This document shows, in pieces, positions 7,052-12,863 of a DNA stretch of 14,658 nt. Numbering within the stretch: the first letter of the stretch is position 1; each line of letters starts with the position of its first letter. The DNA is from Methyloceanibacter sp. (GTDB taxonomy: Bacteria; Pseudomonadota; Alphaproteobacteria; Rhizobiales; Methyloligellaceae): NCBI GenBank assembly GCA_022865725.1, contig JALHTP010000357.1, positions 1-14,658 on the forward strand. The letters are read 5' to 3'. Position numbers and translations under genes: made by a program. The notes beneath the pieces are model-generated. The model worked only from the letters and a program-made list of their open reading frames with translations. It ran no database searches and was not told the origin of the DNA.

Positions 7052-7303
7052 ATGGGGATCATTGCCTGGATTGTCTTGGGTCTGATCGCCGGCTTCATCG
7101 CCAGCAAGATTTTTGTAGGCTCGGGCCAAGGGATGTTGCTCGACATCGTGCTTGGCATCGTCGGCGCGGTGGTCGGCGGCTATCTGTTCACAGCCGTCGG
7201 CGCCACGGGCATCACCGGCTTCAACATCTACAGCATGATCGTCGCCATCATCGGCGCCGTCGTCGTGCTGTGGCTCTATCACATGATCGCCGGCCGCGGA
7301 TAA
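7052..7303 (+). CDS. GlsB/YeaQ/YmgE-family small membrane protein
   Basis: This 83-residue protein is almost entirely membrane-embedded. Three segments are visible: IIAWIVLGLIAGFIASKIF (3-21), LLDIVLGIVGAVVGGYLFTAV (about 29-49) and IYSMIVAIIGAVVVLWLYHMI (about 59-79). They are rich in the small-residue patterns (GxxxG, AGxxA) of the transglycosylase-associated family. The name is historical: these proteins have no room for an enzymatic domain, and their role is unclear, though members are often stress-induced. ATG 7052 follows an AGAGGGGG stretch. It follows the YidB-like gene by 47 bases on the same strand and probably shares its transcript. A strong hairpin follows 10 bases after the stop. 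Confidence 0.92.
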   Translation: MGIIAWIVLGLIAGFIASKIFVGSGQGMLLDIVLGIVGAVVGGYLFTAVGATGITGFNIYSMIVAIIGAVVVLWLYHMIAGRG

Positions 7304-7313
7304 TTCGCACGAG

Positions 7314-7340
7314 GAGGTGGGCGCGCTTAGCGCTCACCTC
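7314..7340. terminator. Bidirectional stem-loop between converging genes
   Basis: Arms at 7314-7324 and 7330-7340 form 11 pairs, 10 Watson-Crick and one G-U, around a 5-base loop. It sits between the GlsB-like stop (7303) and the stop of the converging mfnF-like gene (7349). No clear T-tract follows on either strand, so intrinsic termination may be incomplete. Confidence 0.6.
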
Positions 7341-7348
7341 CATCCGCC

Positions 7349-8392
7349 TCACGCCGGGGGAAGAAAGAATTCGCCTTGGGCAAGAAGCCCGACGGCAACC
7401 GCAGGCGCGCAAGACGCGGCCATCTCGCGGACATCCGGCGCGCAGTCGATCAGCTCGGCAAAATCGCAATAGGGCCGCACAAGGCGCGACGCGAGCTGCT
7501 TCGCGATAAAGCGCCCGCAGCCGGCGCCGATCACGGGCGCGTCCGGCTTAATCGCTTCGCGTGCGATCAGCGTGCGCGCGGCTTCCTCGATCTCGGCGAG
7601 CTGACATTCGGCGAAATGCGAGGCCAAGTCGGCAAAGGCAAGCAGGCCAGCCTCGTCGGCGTCACGGCCGAGCATGCGGGCAAGCCGCGCGGCGCTCTCC
7701 TGCACGCTCTTCCCCGCCAGATCGGGGGTGGGGCAGGGATCGGCATCGGCGGGAAGCTCGCCCAACAGCCGCCAGACATCGGCCATGGTGGCAAAGCGCT
7801 CGGCGGCGATGCGTTGCATGCGCCCCTTGAACGGCGCGGTTCGCGCCACCGCCACCACCGGCGTGCGCACGACGCCCGTATAGACGAGCTCGCTCTCGGC
7901 CAGCCGCTCGCCGTCGGAATAGCCCCGCGCCGCCACCGCGCCTGCCTTGAGCGGAACAAGATCGGTGGTGGTGGTGCCGGCATCGACGAACAACCCGTCG
8001 GGGATGACTTGCGCGATCAGCATAGCGCTCGCATGCCAATTGGCCGAGGCCACGTCGAAGGAGTGCTCCACGGCGCGGATGCAATCGAGAAAGCCCGATC
8101 GTCCGCCATAGAACAGCGCCTCTCCATCGCTGGCCGCCCGCATCATGTCGACCAGATAGGCGACGCCCTCGGCGCGATCCGAAAACACATCGGAGAGCTC
8201 GCCCGTCATGGTGACGGCGTGCGCGGCGCTTATCGGGCACAGCGCAAGCGCTTCCTCGAGCGCCGCATCGAATTTGCCGCGGTCTTGCCGGATCGGGCAG
8301 GGGATTTGCGCCACATCGACCGCGCGCCCGTCCTCGATCCGGGCCAGCTTCAGATTGGCGCCCCCCAAATCCCAACCGATCACGCAGGCCAT
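7349..8392 (-). CDS. mfnF: MfnF-like hydantoinase/oxoprolinase-family protein (methanofuran-type cofactor synthesis)
   Basis: The 347-residue protein has an ASKHA (actin-like) ATPase fold of the hydantoinase/oxoprolinase group. It shows VIGWDLGGANLKLARI (4-19, first phosphate loop), AVTMTGELSDVF (59-70), GLFVDAGTTTTDLVPLKAG (133-151, second phosphate loop), YTGVVRTPVVAV (171-182) and GAGCGRF near the C-terminus. In archaea MfnF joins the aminomethylfuran diphosphate made by MfnE to the gamma-glutamyl-tyramine unit. Bacterial homologues in C1 islands probably do the equivalent step, with tyrosine reported instead of tyramine in methylofuran. The ATG at 8390-8392 (minus) has AGAGGA at good spacing. 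The mfnB and mfnE genes in the same window strongly support the role, although the gene is on the opposite strand, next to a divergent HisA-like gene with which it shares a 124-base region. Confidence 0.83.
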   Translation of the reverse strand: MACVIGWDLGGANLKLARIEDGRAVDVAQIPCPIRQDRGKFDAALEEALALCPISAAHAVTMTGELSDVFSDRAEGVAYLVDMMRAASDGEALFYGGRSGFLDCIRAVEHSFDVASANWHASAMLIAQVIPDGLFVDAGTTTTDLVPLKAGAVAARGYSDGERLAESELVYTGVVRTPVVAVARTAPFKGRMQRIAAERFATMADVWRLLGELPADADPCPTPDLAGKSVQESAARLARMLGRDADEAGLLAFADLASHFAECQLAEIEEAARTLIAREAIKPDAPVIGAGCGRFIAKQLASRLVRPYCDFAELIDCAPDVREMAASCAPAVAVGLLAQGEFFLPPA

Positions 8393-8410
8393 TTTGTCCT
8401 CTTTTCACGC

Positions 8411-8440
8411 GACGGCCGGACTTGTTCCGGCCATGCCCGC
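8411..8440. repeat. Short palindromic repeat relic in the mfnF/HisA-like divergent region
   Basis: Perfect 7-base arms GGCCGGA (8414-8420) and TCCGGCC (8426-8432) flank a 5-base loop. The wording, with CATGCCCGC following, resembles a dispersed repeat common in Hyphomicrobiales intergenic DNA, from general knowledge. It lies 22 bases upstream of the mfnF-like start and could affect its leader RNA. Copy number cannot be judged from this window. Confidence 0.5.
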
Positions 8441-8516
8441 TGTGCATTTACTGGAGGGAAAGGGTATGGCAAGCCCCAATCCTGTAAGACCCTAGACTGC
8501 ATTGGAGAGACGACCC

Positions 8517-9239
8517 ATGGGCGAATTCGCTGTTATCCCGGCGCTGGATCTCAAGGACGATGCCGTCGTCCATGCCATAGCCGGCAACCGCGCCGACTAT
8601 CGCCCGATCGCGAGCCCGTTCGGCGCGGCTGGCGATCCGGCAGCGATTGCCCGCGGCCTCCTCGCCATCACCGGCTCGCCGTCGCTTTATATCGCCGATC
8701 TCGACGCCATCGCCGGCATCGGCAATCATTTCGAGCTCGTGCGTGGGCTTAGCTATGCTCTGCCCGGCACCACGCTGTGGATCGATGCGGGCTTCTCCGA
8801 TGTTGCCGATTGCGCCTTCTGGCTGCCGCTCGGGGCGACGCTGGTGATCGGCAGCGAGAGCCTCGCCGCCGTGGACGACTGGCGGGAGATTCACGCGGCC
8901 TTCGGCGAGAGTGTCGTGCTCTCGCTCGATTTCGATTCCGGCGGACAGAAGGGCCCCGATGCGCTGTTCGACGATCCCGCGCTCTGGCCCAGCCGCGTCA
9001 TCGCCATGAACCTTGGCCGGGTCGGCACCGATGCCGGCCCCGATGTCGACGGGCTCAAATCCCTGCTCGGCATGGCCGATGGCCGCGCCATCTTCGCGGC
9101 GGGTGGCATCAGGGACGCGCGCGATCTTGCGGCCATCGCCGATCTCGACGCGCACGGCGCGGTGTTGGCCACGGCTCTGCATCGCAATGCCGTCACGCAA
9201 AATGAGATCGCCGCCCTCTTGCGAGAGCGGCGATCTTAA
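8517..9239 (+). CDS. HisA-like TIM-barrel protein of the H4MPT cluster (COG1411 type)
   Basis: The 240-residue protein follows the HisA barrel: FAVIPALDLKDDAVVHAIAGNR (4-25, with Asp11 at the catalytic position of HisA), LYIADLDAIAGIGNHFE (57-73), LWIDAGFSD (87-95), VVLSLDFDSGG (133-143, Asp138 at the second catalytic position), VIAMNLGRVGTD and FAAGGIRDARDL (193-204, a phosphate-binding loop). HisA converts ProFAR to PRFAR by an Amadori-type rearrangement. This protein is shorter and diverged, no other his genes are nearby, and such HisA relatives occur in H4MPT islands. A rearrangement on a ribosyl intermediate of methanopterin synthesis is my inference; the reaction is not established. ATG 8517 is preceded by GGAGAG at 8504-8509. 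An in-frame TTG at 8502 would add only five residues and lies within that ribosome site. Confidence 0.83.
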   Translation: MGEFAVIPALDLKDDAVVHAIAGNRADYRPIASPFGAAGDPAAIARGLLAITGSPSLYIADLDAIAGIGNHFELVRGLSYALPGTTLWIDAGFSDVADCAFWLPLGATLVIGSESLAAVDDWREIHAAFGESVVLSLDFDSGGQKGPDALFDDPALWPSRVIAMNLGRVGTDAGPDVDGLKSLLGMADGRAIFAAGGIRDARDLAAIADLDAHGAVLATALHRNAVTQNEIAALLRERRS

Positions 9240-9318
9240 TCAGAGCGCCTACGCGCCCATTCGTCAGAAACCCAGTTTTTGGAGCCACCGCCGAATCGGG
9301 CCCGGACCGCCGTGTTTA

Positions 9319-9358
9319 CCGGGTTGCCCCCGACCTGGGGGTTCTCCCTTTCAACCGG
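9319..9358. terminator. Possible stem-loop terminator between HisA-like gene and fae
   Basis: CCCCC (9327-9331) and GGGGG (9337-9341) form a 5-pair stem with a 5-base loop. Flanking CCGGGTTG (9319-9326) and CAACCGG (9352-9358) can extend it imperfectly. It lies where the converging HisA-like and fae genes end and overlaps the fae stop codon (9351-9353). The stem is short and there is no strong T-tract. Confidence 0.35.
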
Positions 9359-9860
9359 CTGCGAACGGGTGGTGGGCGGAGTCCTTCTTCGACGTGACCT
9401 CGGAGGCCTTCGGCTCGCCTTTGACGGCGCGGGCGATGGATTCCTTCACGGCGCGATAGTTGAAGTCCTGGATCTTCTTGTCGTCCTTGGCTTCCCAATG
9501 GATGAACACGCCGACGCAGACGAACAGATCGTCGGCCTCGTTGGCGGGGATCACACCTTCGGCGACGGAATCGGCCACGGCCTTAGCCACGGCATATTGC
9601 GCCGGTCCGAACATCTGCACGGCTTGGCGTGCATCCTTGATGGTGACCTTGTTGTAGAGGATCGTTGGGGGCTTACAGAGAAGGTTCGGGGCGATCACCG
9701 CGAGCAGGGTGGTGAAGCCGTCCTTGTTATTGGTCAAAGCATTGCAGAACGCCTGCTCCACGGCACCGCCGCGGGGACCTATCAACAGGTCGATGTGAGC
9801 GACCTCGTTGCCGTCGCCGACGAGCGACTCGCCAACACATGTACCACTGATCTTGGGCAT
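9351..9860 (-). CDS. fae: Formaldehyde-activating enzyme
   Basis: Fae catalyses condensation of formaldehyde with H4MPT to methylene-H4MPT in the cytosol, the entry point of this pathway. The 169-residue product is full length. It carries GESLVGDGNEVAHIDLLIGPRG (10-31) with His22 equivalent to the catalytic His17 of the Methylorubrum enzyme. The highly conserved stretches LLAVIAPNLLCKPPT, NKVTIKDARQAVQMFGPAQYAVAKAVADSVAEG, ANEADDLFVCVGVFIHWEA and the terminal HPFAAG also match closely. The start ATG (9858-9860, minus) has an AGGGAGGGGG ribosome site a few bases upstream, by far the strongest in the right half of the window, in keeping with an abundant protein. It is last in the minus-strand series, but 205 bases separate it from the CitG-like stop. 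Independent expression, possibly under the stacked palindromes in that gap, is likely. Confidence 0.97.
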   Translation of the reverse strand: MPKISGTCVGESLVGDGNEVAHIDLLIGPRGGAVEQAFCNALTNNKDGFTTLLAVIAPNLLCKPPTILYNKVTIKDARQAVQMFGPAQYAVAKAVADSVAEGVIPANEADDLFVCVGVFIHWEAKDDKKIQDFNYRAVKESIARAVKGEPKASEVTSKKDSAHHPFAAG

Positions 9861-9884
9861 GAAACCCCCTCCCTAATGGGCTGA

Positions 9885-9926
9885 TTGTAACGTTACAAAA
9901 CACGTGCCGCGGGCGGTGACACCGCC
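9885..9926 (-). promoter_or_regulatory. Stacked palindromes in the fae leader (candidate operator)
   Basis: TTGTAACGTTACAA at 9885-9898 is a perfect 14-base palindrome starting 25 bases upstream of the fae ATG. Next to it are CACGTG (9901-9906) and a perfect 7+1+7 inverted repeat GGCGGTG-A-CACCGCC (9912-9926). I cannot identify a clear -35/-10 pair. The AT-centred palindrome has the size and symmetry of a dimeric regulator site. Regulation is inferred from symmetry and position only. Confidence 0.45.
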
Positions 9927-10065
9927 AACGGCAAGCCATGGAAGCGCTTTGGGTAAAGCATCTCCGTCCGCAACTCCTGGTTAGAGCTCCGCGGGGAGAA
10001 CATAAGCCGGGGGCTGAGAGATCGGCAAGTCGATTGTTGACCGGAAGGAGGGGCGCTTTTCCGCC

Positions 10066-10926
10066 TTATTCCGGCCCTTCGAGGGCGATCAGCGCGGCCG
10101 CGAACAGGGTCGCCACGGTCAAATCCGCTGAGGTGCCGGGGTTCAGCCCACGCTCTTTCAAGGCGCGGTCGAAGGCGGCGAGCGGCGCCGTCATGGCTGC
10201 CGGCGTCTCGCACGCGGTCAGGCTTGCCTCGATCGGGGCCGCCTCTTCGCGCACCAGGGTAGCGGTGCGCGTCCCGAATTTCCGCTCGATCAGAGTGTCG
10301 GGAAGATGGGCGAGGAACCCGAGATAGACGCGGGCAACCGCCCAGGACGGCTCGTTCCAGCGCTCATGCGCCTGCGCCAGCCATTTCAGCCCAAGCGTGA
10401 AGATGTCGGCGAAGTAATGGGCATAGTTCCAGGCGATGCGGTCGCGCGCTTCCGCCGCGCGCATGGCCTCGAGCAGGCTCACCGCGGGCTCCGAGGCCAC
10501 ATCGTGCTCCGGCGCCTCGCCAAGCCCGCCGGGCATCGTCTCGCGGATCGCCCGGTAGGTCTCGCTCGCGTCATCGACGCTGAGCTCTTGCAGGACGCGG
10601 TGAAGCCGGCTCTCGAGATCGCCGCTTCGTGGATCGAGCGCCGCACCGGCAAGCGGCGCCGCGAGCAGCACGATGCCGAGATTGGTGTTTTGCCCGACTT
10701 GAGCCCGCGTCGCCTCCACCGCGAGCCTGACGCGCTTGCCCACGGGAAGCCCCTTCCGCCCGATCAGCGGCGCGGCGGCCTCGGCGCTCGCCACGAAATC
10801 GGCGACGCTCATGCGGTGGCCTTCGCTATGGCGATGCACGTTGCCGGGCTTCAGCGCATCGAGTTCGGCAAGGCAGGACTCAAGGAAGCTCGCAGCGATC
10901 GCTTCGGGCTTGAGCGGCCTTCTCAA
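10066..10926 (-). CDS. CitG-like (triphosphoribosyl-dephospho-CoA synthase family) protein of the H4MPT cluster
   Basis: The 286-residue protein shows the CitG family pattern: LAELDALKPGNVHRHSEGHRM (19-39), VGQNTNLGIVLLAAPLAGA (77-95), AWNYAHYFADIF and a late LNPGTSADLTVATLF. True CitG makes the citrate-lyase prosthetic-group precursor from ATP and dephospho-CoA, but no citrate-lyase genes are present. Homologues recur in bacterial H4MPT islands. A phosphoribosyl-type transfer in dephospho-H4MPT synthesis is my inference, suggested by the alpha-ribosyl linkage in both products. No ATG precedes the conserved core. The best start is TTG at 10926-10924, which overlaps the RimK-like TGA (10925-10923) as TTGA, with AGAGGG just upstream; the open frame further up lies inside the RimK-like gene and has no usable start nearby. 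An ATG at the MSV position would delete the conserved PGNVH motif. Confidence 0.82.
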   Translation of the reverse strand: MRRPLKPEAIAASFLESCLAELDALKPGNVHRHSEGHRMSVADFVASAEAAAPLIGRKGLPVGKRVRLAVEATRAQVGQNTNLGIVLLAAPLAGAALDPRSGDLESRLHRVLQELSVDDASETYRAIRETMPGGLGEAPEHDVASEPAVSLLEAMRAAEARDRIAWNYAHYFADIFTLGLKWLAQAHERWNEPSWAVARVYLGFLAHLPDTLIERKFGTRTATLVREEAAPIEASLTACETPAAMTAPLAAFDRALKERGLNPGTSADLTVATLFAAALIALEGPE

Positions 10927-11858
10927 GTGCCCTCTTGGCCTTCGAGGCGCGCTTCGGGGAGCGCCGCGTCGAGAAACGCGTCGACCAGATGGTCGGAGAT
11001 GCGGATGTGGCTCACACGCTGCAGCCCGTTCCAGGCCGGCATCGAATTGACTTCGAGCACGAAGAATTTTCCATCCGGCGCCTGGATGATATCGACCCCG
11101 GCATAATCGGCGCCGACGCAAGCAGCGGCGCGCTCGGCCAGATCGACCAGCTCCTGGCTCGCAATCGCGGCCTTGGCGCGGGCGCCTTGCTTGATATTGG
11201 TGATCCAGCTCGAGCCATGTCTGATCATGGAGGCGATGACGCGGCCTTGGCAGACGAAGAGCCGCCAATCCTGATGGTGCTCTTGCGCCGGCGGGATGAA
11301 TTCCTGGAGATAATAGACCCCGTTCACCTCCTCGGGCGAGGAGAGATCCTCAAGGGTGGCGATCAGGCGCAATCCCTTGCCTTGCGCCCCGAATAGCGGC
11401 TTCTGCACGAGCTTCCGCCCCTTGGCCAGCACGGTCGATACGATCGCTTCGGCCTCGGCCCGGTTGACGCGGGCAAAGGTGCGCGGCGTGGGTATCCCCG
11501 CGGCTTGCAGAAAAAAGGTGGTGGTCGATTTGTCGACGCAACGCTCGATGGCGCGAGCGTTGTTCCAGACCGTCACGCCGAGTTCGCTCAGCGCATGCAG
11601 CACGCCGAGATAGAGCGTGACCTCCTCGAAGCTGCCGCCCGGAACGAAGCGGACGAACGCGCCTTCTGGAAGGCGGTCGCCAAGCCCGGGTATGGCGAGC
11701 CCGGTCGCCGTCTCGGTCGAGAAGCCGCATGCGTTGAGCGGCACGAGCAGGGGGGTGATCCCCCGCCGCTTGAAGGCGCGCGTGAGGCTACGCCCATGCC
11801 AGTCCCGGCCATCGCCGAACATCACGATGGCGGCGTCCGAGGCGGTTGGTGCGCGCAT
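10923..11858 (-). CDS. RimK-like ATP-grasp ligase (probable glutamate ligase) of the H4MPT cluster
   Basis: The 311-residue protein has an ATP-grasp fold. CVDKSTTTFFLQAAGIPTP (107-125) leads into the ATP-binding domain. KLVQKPLFGAQGKGLRLI (149-166) is the phosphate-binding loop, and FFVLEVNSMPAWNGLQRV (265-282) carries the metal-binding Glu/Asn pair typical of RimK and of MptN/CofF glutamate ligases. Such enzymes join glutamate to a carboxyl group using ATP, via an acyl phosphate. Bacterial methylofuran is reported to carry a polyglutamate chain and dephospho-H4MPT none, so polyglutamylation of the furan cofactor is the more attractive role; this is inference. The ATG (11856-11858, minus) follows the mch stop by 6 bases and has no clear Shine-Dalgarno, so coupling to mch translation is likely. 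Its stop overlaps the CitG-like start. Confidence 0.87.
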   Translation of the reverse strand: MRAPTASDAAIVMFGDGRDWHGRSLTRAFKRRGITPLLVPLNACGFSTETATGLAIPGLGDRLPEGAFVRFVPGGSFEEVTLYLGVLHALSELGVTVWNNARAIERCVDKSTTTFFLQAAGIPTPRTFARVNRAEAEAIVSTVLAKGRKLVQKPLFGAQGKGLRLIATLEDLSSPEEVNGVYYLQEFIPPAQEHHQDWRLFVCQGRVIASMIRHGSSWITNIKQGARAKAAIASQELVDLAERAAACVGADYAGVDIIQAPDGKFFVLEVNSMPAWNGLQRVSHIRISDHLVDAFLDAALPEARLEGQEGT

Positions 11859-11864
11859 GGACTT

Positions 11865-12863
11865 TTAGGTGAAGGAGCGCGACAGCACGGCCGTGTCGAT
11901 GCGTCCACCCTGGAAGCTCTCGCCCGTCTTGAGCGACGTCACCGTCACCATGGCCGGGCTGAACAGCATGCGGTCGATCGCATAGAAATCGCCCTTCACC
12001 GCGGCGAAGATGTCGGCGAAGGGTTTGCCGTAGTCCTTCGACTTCAGGCTCGGCAGGTTCTCCGCCAGCGCCTTCGATTCTTTCGAACCGCTCGACACGA
12101 AGAGCTGAGCGCGGCCGCCATAGATGATGGCGTCGTTGGTGCGGCCCATAGCGGCGATGAAGTCAGGCGCCGGCGGCGGCAACGGCGCGGTGGCGATGCC
12201 GTCGACGATGTGGTCGAGCGGGAAGTGCAGCTCGTGCGCCTTGTGCAGCGCGACCTCAAGGCAGCGCGCGGCGATCTGCACCGTGCCGGCCAGGCTTGAG
12301 GTCGGCGCATAGATGAAGGTGAGGCGGTCGGCCTTGAGCTTGCAGGCCTTGGCCACCTGCTCGACCAGCGCCTTCGGCGGCGGGCGATCGGCTTCGAGCA
12401 CGAGAACCGCGCTGTCCGCCTTGTCGCGGTAGTTAAGCTCGTCGAACAGCTTCTCCGAGGAGCCGATGGCGCGCGCGGGACCTGAGCCGAGCACGTTGTA
12501 TTTCTTGCCGTTGTCCTCGCCCGAAAGGCTCCAGCCCGCATATTGCGAACCGAGGCAGGCGAGCACCGGCTGGGCCGTGTGCACGGTCACCATGAACGGC
12601 CATGAGCTATCGGGATCGGTCGTCTCGAGCGACACCCGGCCAAGCCCGCCCAGACAGATCTCGGCGATGCGGCGCCCGGCCTCTAGTCCGCCCAAAGCGC
12701 GCACGCCGCAATCGATGAGGCATTCGCCGAGCGAGCCTTGCGTGACATCGACACGCAAGGCATCGGCATCATCGATGAGAGCTTTGACGACCGGTTCCGC
12801 CTTGGAGTTGACGCTCGGCCATTCCCTTTGGCGCGCCGCGGCGATTTCTTCTCTTCTGTTCAC
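11865..12863 (-). CDS. mch: Methenyltetrahydromethanopterin cyclohydrolase
   Basis: Mch reversibly hydrolyses methenyl-H4MPT to formyl-H4MPT in the cytosol, between MtdB and the formyltransferase/hydrolase complex. The 332-residue product is close to the family length and has the signature segments GRRIAEICLGGLGRVSLE, SWPFMVTVHTAQPVLACLGSQYAGWSL, LGSGPARAIG, LTFIYAPTSSLAGTVQIAARCLEVALHKAHEL, PDFIAAMGRTNDAIIYGG, GDFYAIDRMLFSPA and TGESFQGGRI. The start is GTG 12863-12861, which leaves about 18 residues before the conserved VNSKAEPVVKAL. GGGGGGA lies just upstream, and no in-frame start is visible between it and the core. The first 95 bases overlap the upstream ATP-grasp frame as it reads here. 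Close order mtdB / ATP-grasp / mch / RimK-like / CitG-like / fae fits bacterial C1 islands. Confidence 0.96.
   Translation of the reverse strand: MNRREEIAAARQREWPSVNSKAEPVVKALIDDADALRVDVTQGSLGECLIDCGVRALGGLEAGRRIAEICLGGLGRVSLETTDPDSSWPFMVTVHTAQPVLACLGSQYAGWSLSGEDNGKKYNVLGSGPARAIGSSEKLFDELNYRDKADSAVLVLEADRPPPKALVEQVAKACKLKADRLTFIYAPTSSLAGTVQIAARCLEVALHKAHELHFPLDHIVDGIATAPLPPPAPDFIAAMGRTNDAIIYGGRAQLFVSSGSKESKALAENLPSLKSKDYGKPFADIFAAVKGDFYAIDRMLFSPAMVTVTSLKTGESFQGGRIDTAVLSRSFT

Noticed and set aside
7376..8752. A 458-codon plus-strand open frame opposite the mfnF-like gene
   Set aside because: The opposite strand encodes a protein with clear ASKHA ATPase motifs and a good ribosome site. This frame also runs across the divergent region into the HisA-like gene.
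8517..9239. Annotation as histidine-biosynthesis hisA
   Set aside because: The barrel pattern is HisA-like, but the sequence is diverged, there are no his neighbours, and the position in an H4MPT island fits the HisA-related cofactor-cluster family better.
10066..10926. Annotation as genuine citG of citrate lyase
   Set aside because: No citrate-lyase subunits or other cit genes are present, and the gene is coupled to RimK-like and mch genes.
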